This document shows, in pieces, positions 23,400-40,954 of a DNA stretch of 64,000 nucleotides; position 1 is the first letter of the stretch, and every line of letters begins with the position of its first letter. The position numbers and the translations under genes were made by a program. A model generated the notes under the pieces. The model did not search any database. It was given only the letters and a program-made list of their open reading frames with translations, and was not told the origin of the DNA. The stretch comes from Stomorhina lunata. Its lineage: Eukaryota; Arthropoda; Insecta; Diptera; Rhiniidae. The DNA is taken from NCBI GenBank assembly GCA_933228675.1, contig OW121741.1:76498629-76562628 (forward strand), in the 5' to 3' direction.

Positions 23400-25090
23400 G
23401 GCCTTTGCTACTTTTTTTTGGTTTCCGGGAGTGTTTTTTACATGAAAGCTATAATTAAATATGGACCGATTCCTATAAAATTTGATATACTAATCAATAG
23501 TTGCATAAAACTTCCCTATTCTAAATTTAGTCGTCATAGCTATTATAATTCTATTCAGTTTATCAGCATTAATGTGCTTCCCGAAGCAGGTTTATATGGG
23601 AGCTCTAACTAAACGTCAACCGATTTTGTCTATTTTTAATACACAACTTTTCAAGATATCCAAAATACTCTTGTAAAATTGCGTCCCTCTAGTTCTTTTC
23701 GCACTTTTATCTGACGGACAGACGGACATAAGCGCCCTCTTCTTTTTGTATTTTTGTGTTTCCGCAAGTTTTTTATATGGGAGCTAGGGTCAAATGGTGA
23801 CCGATTGTAACAAAATTTTGCACACTGGCTGGCATTGACATAGGACTTTGTTGTGCTAAATTTAGTGATTAAAGCTATTACAGTTTATTATTTTTTATTG
23901 GCATTTAAGTATATTTTAGGTGAAATTTAGGCTGTTTCCGTAAGTTTTTTGTATGGGAGCTATGGTTAAATGTGAACCGATTTCGATGATATTTTTTTAT
24001 GCTGCCTAGTGCTCATCTAAAGCTTCTATATACCAAATTTTATCATCATAGCTGTTATAATTTGTCATTTATTAGCAAATAAGCGATTAGTCTAGACGAG
24101 GTTATATGGGAGCTATGGTGAACCGATTTTGCCCGATTTCAATACCAAAATTTTCCAAGAAATGACGAATATTTATGCCAAATTTCAGTGACAGACAACA
24201 GACGGACAGACAGTCGGATTTGGTTCAATCGTCTTAGGATTTCATAAGGATTCAGAATATATCGAGGGTTTATATTCAAAAAGTGCTATCTACAAATTCA
24301 CAATTTTACAGGAGAGGGAAAAAACTGTTTTTGTCATTAACTATAAGAGAAATAAATAAACTTTGTTTTACAATACCATACAAATCGGGGCTATGATCGT
24401 GTACAAATTAAGTTTTTTTTTATTAACTCCTTATATTTTCGGTTCTATAGTAGATAGCACTTTTTACGAGTTAAAATTTGATCGTTTCAAGTACTAAAGC
24501 AAGTAGATAGCATTATTTTAACAAGAAAAAAATAAAATATAACGAAAATTGAAGCTTTTATCAAAATATCACGAATTTTAATTAAAATAACAAGTTTTTT
24601 GAATAAAACAAGATTTATTATAAATATGTCTAGAATTCAGGGTATTCTCTTTCTTATATGACGTTTATTAACAATCTGTTAAGGTCAAAGGCCGAGTATA
24701 TCTTAGAAATCCATGATTACAGTACGTTGCAGGGAATTGTCGTCCATTTTGTTGGTTTATCACAAATTACAATGTATATTTTATAACAATTGTTATTATT
24801 TCCACGAATATTTTTAATGTAAATGGCACTATTTTTTGATTATGTGTAGATAGCACAAACACAATTTATAAAAAAAAAATGTTTTTAAATTATTTTTCTT
24901 CCTTAAAATTTATATAACATATGACAAATAAGCCAAGGAACACGTTTCCATTAAAAACCATTTTGGTCAAAAATGTAGATAGCACTTTTTGAATATAAAG
25001 CGTCGATATGAGCCAATATTAAGGAGATTACAAACAGAATGACAATCTCTATATACCCCCGATTCTTTTTGATGGTGGGTATAAAAAGTG
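23400..25090 (+). mobile_element. Dispersed repeat copy, interrupted by a TIR element
   Basis: Contains repeated phrases TATGGGAGCTATGGT and AAATGTGAACCGATTT every ~150-200 bp, the CAGACGGACAGAC motif and the terminal GATTCTTTTTGATGGTGGG ending in GTATAAAAA. It resembles the copy in gene 3 intron 3 (31989-33265). A ~730 bp inverted-repeat element splits it at 24269-24999. Confidence 0.6.
24269..24999. mobile_element. Non-autonomous TIR element (MITE), ~730 bp
   Basis: Perfect terminal inverted repeats of about 26 bp (left TATATTCAAAAAGTGCTATC, right its reverse complement). The core motif TAGATAGCA recurs at about 24450, 24505 and 24846, like transposase subterminal sites. There is no coding frame inside. 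The superfamily is not recognised. Confidence 0.7.
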
Positions 25091-25162
25091 GAGTCAGTGC
25101 CAGTCTATGAACAGTGCATCGTTTTTAAAAGTCATGTCCATACATAGTCCGAAAAAAAAACT

Positions 25163-25289
25163 GCAAAAACACCATCTCATGAAAAACGCAATACGCAACG
25201 TCTACAGTGTGCCAAAAATGCGATGACATGGTCCGACAAATGGTTTAAAGTTTTTTTTTTCGATGAACAAAAATTTAAATATTGATAGT
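25163..25289 (+). pseudogene. Tc1-like transposase remnant
   Basis: One open stretch reads AKTPSHEKRNTQRLQCAKNA followed by MTWSDKWFKVFFFDEQKFKY, the Tc1-family block around the central catalytic Asp (W-x-x-V-x-F-x-DE-x-x-F). It ends where the foldback element at 25290 begins. No credible continuation was found. Confidence 0.65.
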
Positions 25290-25564
25290 CCCCTTAAATT
25301 AGTCAGGTACGGAGACCTATTTCGTCCTAACTCGAGAACAACTCATCCGATTTTCAAAACACTTAAAGATACATAACAAAATTGCATTTATTTTAGTCTA
25401 ATTTAATTTTTCTGTATCTCTTATCGTTTTGGAGTTATTTAGAAATTAATGGAGAAAAAATTTTTTTTCGTGCAAAATTCGTAATTTTTTTCAGGTAAAA
25501 AAATCGGATGAGCCGTTCTCGAGTTAGGACGAAATAGGTCTCCGTACCTGACTAATTTAAGGGG
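25290..25564. mobile_element. Foldback MITE, 275 bp, ~65 bp TIRs
   Basis: Starts CCCCTTAAATTAGTCAGGTA and ends with its exact reverse complement; the arms continue through CTCGAGAAC. The loop is about 140 bp of AT-rich sequence. It is inserted immediately after the DEQKFKY segment of a Tc1 remnant. No clear target duplication was identified. Confidence 0.75.
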
Positions 25565-25734
25565 AAAAATTTGCCACGCCCATAAAAAAAATCCAGATCT
25601 GATGGAAAAAACCGACAACGGATCTGAGTTTAGAGCAGTGTTATTTTAAGGGCTCATATACGGCAGATAGGATGGAATAATGGTAGTTATGGGAAGCCAT
25701 TTCGTCTGTCTAATATGTCTAAATAATATTATTC

Positions 25735-26270
25735 TACCAAAATAAGATAGACATATTATACATCTATGGAAAGGGCAATATACTTTTAAGTAAGGTTTCA
25801 AAATTTTCACAATTTAGAAACTGATTTAAGAATTTCGTCAAAAAAGTTCAAAAACAATAAATTTATGTAATTTTTTAATATTACTTTGTAATTTTTTTCC
25901 AAAATCTCTAAAACTAAATAAGGTATTGCGATCATTTTTGGACACAGTATATATTAGAAATTCAGTAATATAAATTTGAGAACGAGTTTTGAAATTATCA
26001 TTAACATTTTTGAAGACGGAAAAGTACACTTTTTAGAATAAATTTATGCAATTTTTTAATATGACTTTGTAATTTTTCACAAAAATCTCTTAAACTAAAC
26101 AAGGTATTGGAATGATTTTTGGAAACAGTATAGACCAGTATATAAGCAATTCAGAAATATTAATTTTGGAACGAGTTTTGAAATTTTCATTAACATTTTT
26201 AAATACAGAAGAGTAGGCTTTTCTAATCTCTAAATTTTTGATATTTTAGCGAAAAGACTTCTTTATTCGA
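25735..26270 (-). repeat. ~181 bp repeat element, two to three copies
   Basis: Sequence blocks (AAAATCTCTAAAACTAAA, CATTAACATTTTTGAA, AAATTTATGCAATTTTTTAA) repeat at ~180 bp. The whole, including its 'aagatagacatattatacat' edge, matches 47280-48030 in inverse orientation, so it is one dispersed element with internal repeats. Confidence 0.65.
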
Positions 26271-26529
26271 AAAGTGCTAGAAAAATGTAAACAGCTTAAA
26301 TTTACAAAAATCTTAAGACAATGAATTCGAATTTATTTATAAAGGGGAAAAACAAATTTTGAATTCTAAATGATTATAATCATGCATAATTATGCATCTA
26401 TCAGCAATACATTCACAAGTAAACAAACTGTACTTTTGAAATTTCGTCCGCTATCACCTATTACCTTCATTAAGACACTTATTATAGGTTCTTCAAGCCT
26501 TTTGTAACTTCAATGGTAAAAATCTTAAT

Positions 26530-27940
26530 TGTACCAAAAACTTTTTCTATATAGAAAAACTTTTTTGTACCGAAAACTTTTTCTATATAGAAAAACTTTT
26601 TTGTACCGAAAACGTTTTCTATATAGAAAAACTTTTTTGTACCGAAAACGTTTTCTATATAGAAAAACTTTTTTGTACCGAAAACGTTTTCTATATAGAA
26701 AAACTTTTTTGTACCGAAAACTTTTTCTATATAGAAAAACTTTTTTGTACCGAAAACGTTTTCTATATAGAAAAACTTTTTTGTACCGAAAACGTTTTCT
26801 ATATAGAAAAACTTTTTTGTACCGAAAACGTTTTCTATATAGAAAAACTTTTTTGTACCGAAAACGTTTTCTATATAGAAAAACTTTTTTGTACCGAAAA
26901 CGTTTTCTATATAGAAAAACTTTTTTGTACCGAAAACGTTTTCTATATAGAAAAACTTTTTTTACCGAAAACTTTTTCTATATAGAAAAACTTTTTTGTA
27001 CCGAAAACTTTTTCTATATAGAAAAAGTTTTTTGTACCGAAAACTTTTTCTATATAGAAAAACTTTTTTGTACCGAAAACTTTTTCTATATAGAAAAACT
27101 TTTGTACCGAAAACCTTTTCTATATAGAAAAACTTTTTTGTACCGAAAACATTTTCTATATAGAAAAACTTTTTTGTACCGAAAACGTTTTCTATATAGA
27201 AAAACTTTTTTGTACCGAAAACGTTTTCTATATAGAAAAACTTTTTTGTACCGAAAACTTTTTCTATATAGAAAAACTTTTTTGTACCGAAAACTTTTTC
27301 TATATAGAAAAACTTTTTTGTACCGAAAACGTTTTCTATATAGAAAAACTTTTTTGTACCGAAAACGTTTTCTATATAGAAAAACGTTTTTGTACCGAAA
27401 ACGTTTTCTATATAGAAAAACTTTTGTAGCGAAAACTTTTTCTATATAGAAAAACTTTTTTGTACCGAAAACTTTTTCTATATAGAAAAACTTTTTTGTA
27501 CCGAAAACTTTTTCCATATAGAAAAACTTTTTTGTACCGAAAACTTTTTCTATATAGAAAAACTTTTTTGTACCGAAAACTTTTTCTATATAGAAAAACT
27601 TTTTTGTACCGAAAACGTTTTCTATATAGAAAAACTTTTTTGTACCGAAAACTTTTTCTATATAGAAAAACTTTTTTGTACCGAAAACGTTTTCTATATA
27701 GAAAAACTTTTTTGTACCGGAAACGTTTTCTATATAGAAAAACTTTTTTGTACCGAAAACTTTTTCCATATAGAAAAACTTTTTTGTACCGAAAACTTTT
27801 TCTATATAGAAAAACTTTTTTGTACCGAAAACTTTTTCTATATAGAAAAACTTTTTTGTACCGAAAACGTTTTCTATATAGAAAAACTTTTTTGTACCGA
27901 AAACTTTTTCTATATAGAAAAACTTTTGTAGCGAAAACTT
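26530..27940 (+). repeat. Minisatellite F, 36 bp monomer with CTTTTTTGTACC
   Basis: About 39 copies of a 36 bp unit (GAAAAC, G/TTTTT, CTATATAG, AAAAA, CTTTTTTGTACC), with two main variants at the GTTTT/TTTTT position interleaved. It is closely related to array D. The 160-306 codon frames on both strands, with a 12-residue period, are artefacts of the unit length. It ends about 215 bp before the ATG of gene 3. Confidence 0.95.
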
Positions 27941-28155
27941 GATCGATTTTTTTGTTTTTGAAACTGAGTTGTAAATATTGAACTGTAATTTTAGTTCGTT
28001 GTATATTAACTAAAATTATTCATTTTTAATAATTAAGACTCAATGTAAAACAGTCTTATCACATCAAAATTTTATTTTATTGCAAATTTTTTGCATTTAA
28101 ATGAAAATTTCATTATTTTAAAAGTTAGTTTCATTCGAGAGTTTTAAGGCGTAAA
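27941..28155 (+). promoter_or_regulatory. Upstream region of nuclease-like gene 3
   Basis: The last ~90 bp match the gene 1 and gene 2 upstream regions (GCAAATTTTTTG, TTTAAATGAAAATTT, TTTCATTCGAGA). Further upstream there is no similarity to the other two. The conserved part is therefore shorter, consistent with gene 3 being the older split. Confidence 0.45.
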
Positions 28156-34080
<5,925 letters not shown>

Positions 34081-34547
34081 AATAATTATACTAATTCATA
34101 AAAATTTAAATTTTCGCCTCACATTTAATTTCAATTGATTTTGATTTTAAAATTTTTTTTAAATGTTCCAATTTTATACATATTTTATCATATTTTTGGA
34201 ATATATTATTAGATTTTGTTTAAAATTACTTAAAAGAATAGAGAATAAAATAAACTCAAAGTCGCTTAAAACTTTTTTTTATATTTATAACGGATTCGGA
34301 GTTATTTGCACTTAAAAATTAAAAAAAAAATATGAAAAATTTAAATAAAAATCGAAGTTGACAAAGTCCACAAAAACAAATACCTTTGACATTGTGATGT
34401 AAATAACTCTAGAACTGTTGATCACACAAAAAACTCGTCTTAGCACGTCTTCAGACCAATTTTGTTCTCAATCAAACGATGTTGTTTCTAATAAAATCGG
34501 AAAAGTAGTTTTCTAGATATGGTAAACTAACTGGGACAACCTAGTAA
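34081..34547. other. Gene 3 3' flank
   Basis: 3' UTR with AATAAA at 34244-34249, then AT-rich sequence of normal complexity leading into minisatellite G. No other feature seen. Confidence 0.45.
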
Positions 34548-37500
34548 TAGTCAATTTTCGAAAAATTTCCTATAAATAGTCAAATTTCGAAAGATTACCA
34601 TAAATAGTAAATTTTCGTAAAATATCCTATAAAAAGTCAAATTTCGAAAATTTTCCTATAAATAGTCAATTTTCGAAAAAATTCCTATAAGTAGTCAATT
34701 TTCGAAAAATTTCCAATAAATATTAAATTTTCGAAAAATTTTCTAAAAATAGTCAATTTTCGAAAAATTTCCAATAAATGGTCAATATTCGAAAACTTTC
34801 CTATAAATAGCCAATTTTCGAAAAATTTCCTATAAATAGTCAATTTTCGAAAAATTTCCTACAAATAATAAATTTTCGAAAAATTTCCTATAAATAGTCT
34901 ATTTTTGAAAAATTTCCTATAAATAGTCAATTTTCGAAAAATTTCCTATAAATAGTCGATTTTCGAAAAATTTCCTATAAATAGTCAATTTTCGAAAAAT
35001 TTCCTATAAATAGTCAATTTTCGAAAAATTTCCTATAAATAGTCAATTTTCGAAAAATTTCCTATAAATAGTCAATTTTCGAAAATTTCCTATAAATAGT
35101 CAATTTTCGAAAAATTTCCTATAAATAGTAAATTTTCGAAAAATTTCCTATAAATGGTCAATTTTCGAAAAATTTTCTATAAATAGTCAATTTTCGAAAA
35201 TTTCCTATAAATAGTCAATTTTCGAAAATTTCCTATAAAAAGTGAATTTTCGAAAAATTTCCTATAAATAGTCAATTTTCGAAAAATTTCCTATAAATAG
35301 TCATTTTTCGAAAATTTCCTATTAATAGTCAATTTTCGAAAATTTCCTATTAATAGTCAATTCTCGAAAATTTCCTATTAATAGTCAATTTTCTAAAAAT
35401 TTCCTATAAATAGTCAATTTTCGAAAAATTTCCTATAAATAGTCAATTTTCGAAAAATTTCCTATAAATGGTCAATTTTCGAAAAATTTCCTATAAATAG
35501 TCAATTTTCGAAAATTTCCTATAAAAAGTCAATTTTCGAAAAATTTCCTATAAATAGTCGATGTTCGTAAAATTTCCGATAAATAGTCAATTTTTGAAAA
35601 ATTTCCTATAAATAGTCAATTTTTGAAAAATTTCTTATAAATAGTCAATTTTTGAAAAATTTCCTATAAATAGTCAATTTTTAAAAAATTTCCTATAAAT
35701 AGTAAATTTTCGAAAAATTTCCTATAAATAGTAAATTTTCGAAAAATTTCCTATAAGTAGTCAATTTTCGAAAAATTTCCTATAAATAGTCAATTTTTAA
35801 AAAATTTCCTATAAATAGTAAATTTTCGAAAAATTTCCTATAAATAGTCAATTTTCGAAAAATTTCCTATAAATAGTAAATTTTCGAAAAATTTCCTATA
35901 AATAGTCAATTTTCGAAAAATTTCCTATGAATAGTAAATTTTCGAAAAATTTCCTATAAATAGTCAATTTTCGAAAAATTTCCCATAAATAGTCAATTTT
36001 CGAAAAATTTCTATAAATATTCATTTTCGAAAAAGTTCCTATAAAAAGTCAATTTTCGTAAAATTTCCTATAAAAAGTCAATTTTCGAAAAATTTTTATA
36101 AATATTCAATTTTCGAAAAAGTTCCTATAAAAAGTAAATTTTCGTAAAATTTCCTATAAATAGTAAATTTTCGAAAAATTTCTTATAAATAGTAAATTTT
36201 TGAAAAATTTCTTATAAATAGTCAATTTTTGAAAAATTTCCTATAAATAGTCAATTTTCGAAAAATTTCCTATAAATAGTCAATTTTCGAATAAGTTCCT
36301 ATAAATAGTAAATTTTCGAAAAATTTCCTATAAATAGTCAATTTTCGAAAAATTTCCTATAAATAGTCAATTTTGCGAAAAAGTTCCTATAAAGAGTCAA
36401 TTTTTGAAAAATTTCCTATAAATTGTCAATTTTCGAAAAATTTCTTATAAATAGTAAATTTTTGAAAAATTTCCTATAAATAGTCAATTTTCGAAAATTT
36501 TCCTATAAATAGTCAATTTTCGAAAAATTTCCTATAAATAGTCAATTTTCGAAAAAAATTCCTATAAATAGTAAATTTTCGAAAAAATTTCTAAAAATAG
36601 TAAATTTTCGAAAAATTTCCTATAAATAGTCAATTTTCGAAAAATTTCCTATAAATAGTAAATTTTCGAAAAATTTCTATAAATAGTCAATTTACGAAAA
36701 TTTCCTATAAATAGTCAATTTTCGAAAAATTTCCTATAAATAGTCAATTTTCGAAAAATTTCCTATAAATAGTAAATTTTCGAAAAATTTCCTATAAATA
36801 GTCGATTTTCGAAAAATTTCCTATAAATAGTAAATTTTCGAGAAATTTCCTATAAATAGTCAATTTTCGAAAAATTTCCTATAAATAGTAAATTTTCGAA
36901 AAATTTCCTATAAATAGACAATTTTCGAAAAATTTCTTATAAAGAGTCGATTTTCGAAAAATTTCCTATAAATAGTCAATTTTCGAAAAATTTCCTATAA
37001 ATAGTCAATTTTCGAAAAATTTCCTATAAATAGTCAATTTTCGAAAAACTTCCTATAAATAGTCAATTTTCGAAAAAGTTCCTATAAATAGTAAATTTTC
37101 GAAAAATTTCTTATAAATAGTAAATTTTTGAAAAATTTCCTATAAATAGTCAATTTTCGAAAAATTTCCTATAAATAGTTAATTTTCGAAATATTCAATT
37201 TTCGAAAAATTTCCTATAAATAGTAAATTTTTGAAAAATTTCTTATAAATAGTCAATTTTCGAAAAATGTCCTATAAATAGTCAATTTTCGAAAAATTTC
37301 CTACAAATAGTAAATTTTCGAAAAATTTCCTATAAATAATAAATTTTCGAAAAATTTCCTATAAATAGTCAATTTTTGAATAATTTCCTATAAATAGTCA
37401 ATTTTTGAAAAATTTCCTATAAATAGTCAATTTTTGAAAAATTTCCTATAAATAGTCAATTTTTGAAAAATTTCCTATAAATAGTCAATTTCGAAAAATT

Positions 37501-37870
37501 TCCTATAAATAGTCAATTTTTGAAAATTTTCCTATAAATAGTCAATTTTTGAAAAATTTCCTATAAATAGTCATTTTTCGAAAAAGTTCCTATAAATAGT
37601 CAATTTTCGAAAAATTTCCTATAAAAATATAAATAAATTTTATATAAATAGACAATTTTCAAAAAAATTTGCTATAAATTGTCATTTTTCCAAAACTTTC
37701 CTATAAATAGTCAATTTTCCAAAAAAATTTATTTAAGTAGTAAATTTTCCTATAAATAGTCAATTTTCAAAAAATTTCCTTAAAATAGTAAATTTTCTAA
37801 AATTTTACCCAAATAGTCAATATTCGAAAAATTTCCCATAAATAGTCAATTTTCGAAAAATTTCTTAATT
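34548..37870 (+). repeat. Minisatellite G, 29 bp monomer, first block
   Basis: About 114 copies of a 29 bp unit (GTCAATTTTCGAAAAATTTC plus CTATAAATA). The core TTTTCGAAAA is a perfect palindrome. Main variants are GTAAAT for GTCAAT and TTTTTG for TTTTCG. It starts about 470 bp after gene 3. Confidence 0.95.
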
Positions 37871-37879
37871 TTCTTAATT

Positions 37880-38700
37880 TACTTAATTTGTAATGAAAAC
37901 CTATAGTTTTAGAGCGATTATAACAAGATATAGCTCGTTTTGATGAGAATTAAAAAAATAATAATTTATAAAATTACCCAATTAAGTGTTTTTAAGCCAC
38001 TGTGCAATGTTACATTTTATTAACTGTTGCTTTTATCCTTACATTTCGTTGGCTTCTCTATAAAAACTTAGTTACTTCTCAGAATTACTCAATACTGCTC
38101 TCTTCAGGTATCCTTTCATATAAGTTTTATTCTATCCTTTTCTTATATTTTGAGATTATTTTTATTATTGTTGTCAATGGCCTTTAAAGTTATTGTCATT
38201 GTTGTTGTTGTCATTTACGACATTATTGTTGTTTTGGTCTTAAGTCCTTAAGTCTATTTTTCTCTAGGATTTTTAAACACTTGAATTCCGTTTTTAGTCT
38301 TTTTATTGTTTTTGTGTGCCAATTTTATAAAAGGAGCCTGAGTTTATACTGTCATTGTCCTTAAGGTTGAAAAACAATACTTTCATTAATGTTTTTGCTA
38401 AACTTACTACCTGATGGCAAATGGAAAAAGTTAACCCTTTCATGCCTATCGCTGCCTAAAGGCAACATTACACAAATTCTTTCATAGCTCCTGCTCTTGG
38501 TTTTTTTTGGTTTATTCGAAAAATATTTCTTTGCACTTAAGCTGGAATGTACTGAAAGTGTTATGCCAGAAGATTCTTAGAATTTTATTTACAGTGTAGT
38601 CCAGCAAACACTAACAAAGTCAAAGCTTTAGACTGAAATTTAATGATATGCCGATAAAAACTTAAAGCAAGAATTTTTGCTTTGAATTAAATAAAAATAT
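37880..38700. other. Unique spacer between two blocks of minisatellite G
   Basis: About 800 bp of non-repetitive, T-rich sequence without a recognised gene. The 61-codon frame at 38002-38187 is hydrophobic low-complexity and is not supported. It may be an insertion that split the array. Confidence 0.45.
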
Positions 38701-38704
38701 ATCT

Positions 38705-40460
38705 AAAGTTTCGAAAAATTTCCTATAAGTAGTCGATTTTTAAAAAATTTCCTAAAAATGGTAAATTTTAGAAAAATGTTTTTAAAAAAAGTCAATTTTT
38801 AAAAAATTTTTTTATATAGTAAACTTTCGAAAAATACCCTATAAATAGTCAATTTTTTTTAATTTTCTTTAAATAGTAAATTTTCGAAAAGTTTCCTATA
38901 AATAGTCAATTTTTGAAAAATTTCCTATAAATAGTTAATTTTTGAAAAAATTTCCTATAAATAGTCAATTTTCGAAAAATTTCCTATAAATAAATAGTCA
39001 ATTTTCAAAAAATTTCCTATGAATAGTAAATTTTCGAAAAATTTCCTATAAATAGTAAATTTTCGAAAAATTTTCTATAAATAGTAAATTTTCGAAAAAC
39101 TTCCTATAAATAGTCAATTTTCGAAAAATTTCCTATAAATAGTCAATTTTCGAAAAATTTTCTATAAATAGTCAATTTTCAAAAAATTTCCTATAAATAG
39201 TCAATTTTCGAAAAATTTCCTATAAATAGTAAATTTTCGAAAAATTTCCTATAAATAGTCAATTTTCGAAAAATTTCCTATAAATATTCAATTTTCAAAA
39301 AATTTCCTATAAATAGTAAATTTTCGAAAAATTTCCTATAAATAGAAAATTTTCGAAAAATTTTCTATAAATAGTAAATTTTCGAAAAACTTCCTATAAA
39401 TAGTCAATTTTCGAAAAATTTCCTATAAATAGTAAATTTTCGAAAAATTTCCTATAAATAGTCAATTTTCGAAAAATTTCCTATAAATAGTCAATTTTCA
39501 AAAAATTTCCTATAAATAGTCAATTTTCGAAAAATTTCCTATAAATAGTAAATTTTCGAAAAACTTCCTATAAATAGTCAATTTTCGAAAAATTTCCTAT
39601 AAATAGTCAATTTTCGAAAAATTTCCTATAAATAGTAAATTTTCGAAAAACTTCCTATAAATAGTCAATTTTCGAAAAATTTCCTATAAATAGTCAATTT
39701 TCGAAAAATTTCCTATAAATAGTAAATTTTCGAAAAATTTCCTATAAATAGTCAATTTTCGAAAAATTTCCTATAAATAGTCAATTTTCAAAAAATTTCC
39801 TATAAATAGTCAATTTTCGAAAAATTTCCTATAAATAGTCAATTTTCGAAAAATTTCCTATAAATAGTAAATTTTCGAAAAATTTCCTATAAATAGTCAG
39901 TTTTCGAAAAATTTCCTATAAATAGTCAATTTTCGAAAAATTTCCTATAAATAGTCAATTTTGGAAAAAATTCTTATAAATAGTCAATTTTCGAAAAATT
40001 TACTATAAATAGTCAATTTTCGAAAAATTTCCTATAAATAGTAAATTTGCGAAAAATTTTCTAAAAAAAGCAAATTTTCAAAAAATTCCTTTAAATAGCC
40101 AATTTTCGAAAAATTTGCTATGAATAGTCAATTTTCAAAAAATTTCCTATAAATAGTCAATTTTCTAAAATTTTCCTACAAATAGTCAATTTTTGAAAAA
40201 TTTCCTATAAATAGTTAATTTTCGAAAAATTTTCTAAAAATAGTAAATTTTCGAAAAATTTCCTATAAATAGCCAAATTTCGAAAAATTTCCTATAAATT
40301 GTCAATTTTCGAAAATTTTCCTATAAATAGTTAATTTTCGAAAAATTTCTTATTAATAGTCAATTTTCAAAAAATTTCCTATAAATAGTCAATTTTCGAA
40401 AAACTGCCCATAAATAGTAAATTTTCGAAAAATTTCCTATAAATAGTCATTTTTCAAAAA
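38705..40460 (+). repeat. Minisatellite G, second block
   Basis: About 60 copies of the same 29 bp unit in the same orientation as the first block. Edges are degenerate and the centre (about 39000-39960) homogeneous. Confidence 0.94.
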
Positions 40461-40954
40461 ATGTCAATTTACGCCAGCTTCGGCCTTTTCGTGCTGCTTC
40501 TGTTTTTAAGTACCCGATCTATTTAGGTGTTTAAAGGTCTACGAGTTCCACGACTTTTTTGTGGGTTCCACACTAATGACTGCAGATCAACCTCTCATGC
40601 TTCTATTTGATTAACGAATTAAAATCACAATTCGAATAACGAATTACGCAATTTTTTACTTAGATGTGATTAGAAATTTATTTCTATTATCATAAGTTTT
40701 TTTTCATTTAGATTTATCTCTGACTAAAAGACATTATCATGATATTGTTTGAGTAATGTCCTTATATTTCCGTCTGTATTTATACATCATTGTTTGTTCT
40801 TTTCAATATATTTTCAAGTTTAAGCAGATTAACCCTAATAGGACCGGTATTGGTTTATATGAGCAAAAACAATATTGCAGAATTAATTCTAATATTGAAG
40901 CATTTCGATCTGTAACTGTTTTCGATCAATATCGATAACATATTTCTAAATACT
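40461..40954. other. Unique spacer, no gene recognised
   Basis: About 490 bp of ordinary-complexity sequence between minisatellites G and H. A 60-codon frame (40756-40938) has no recognisable features. Confidence 0.4.

Noticed and set aside
26529..27942. Frames of 160-306 codons on both strands in array F
   Set aside because: Same artefact of a 36 bp minisatellite.
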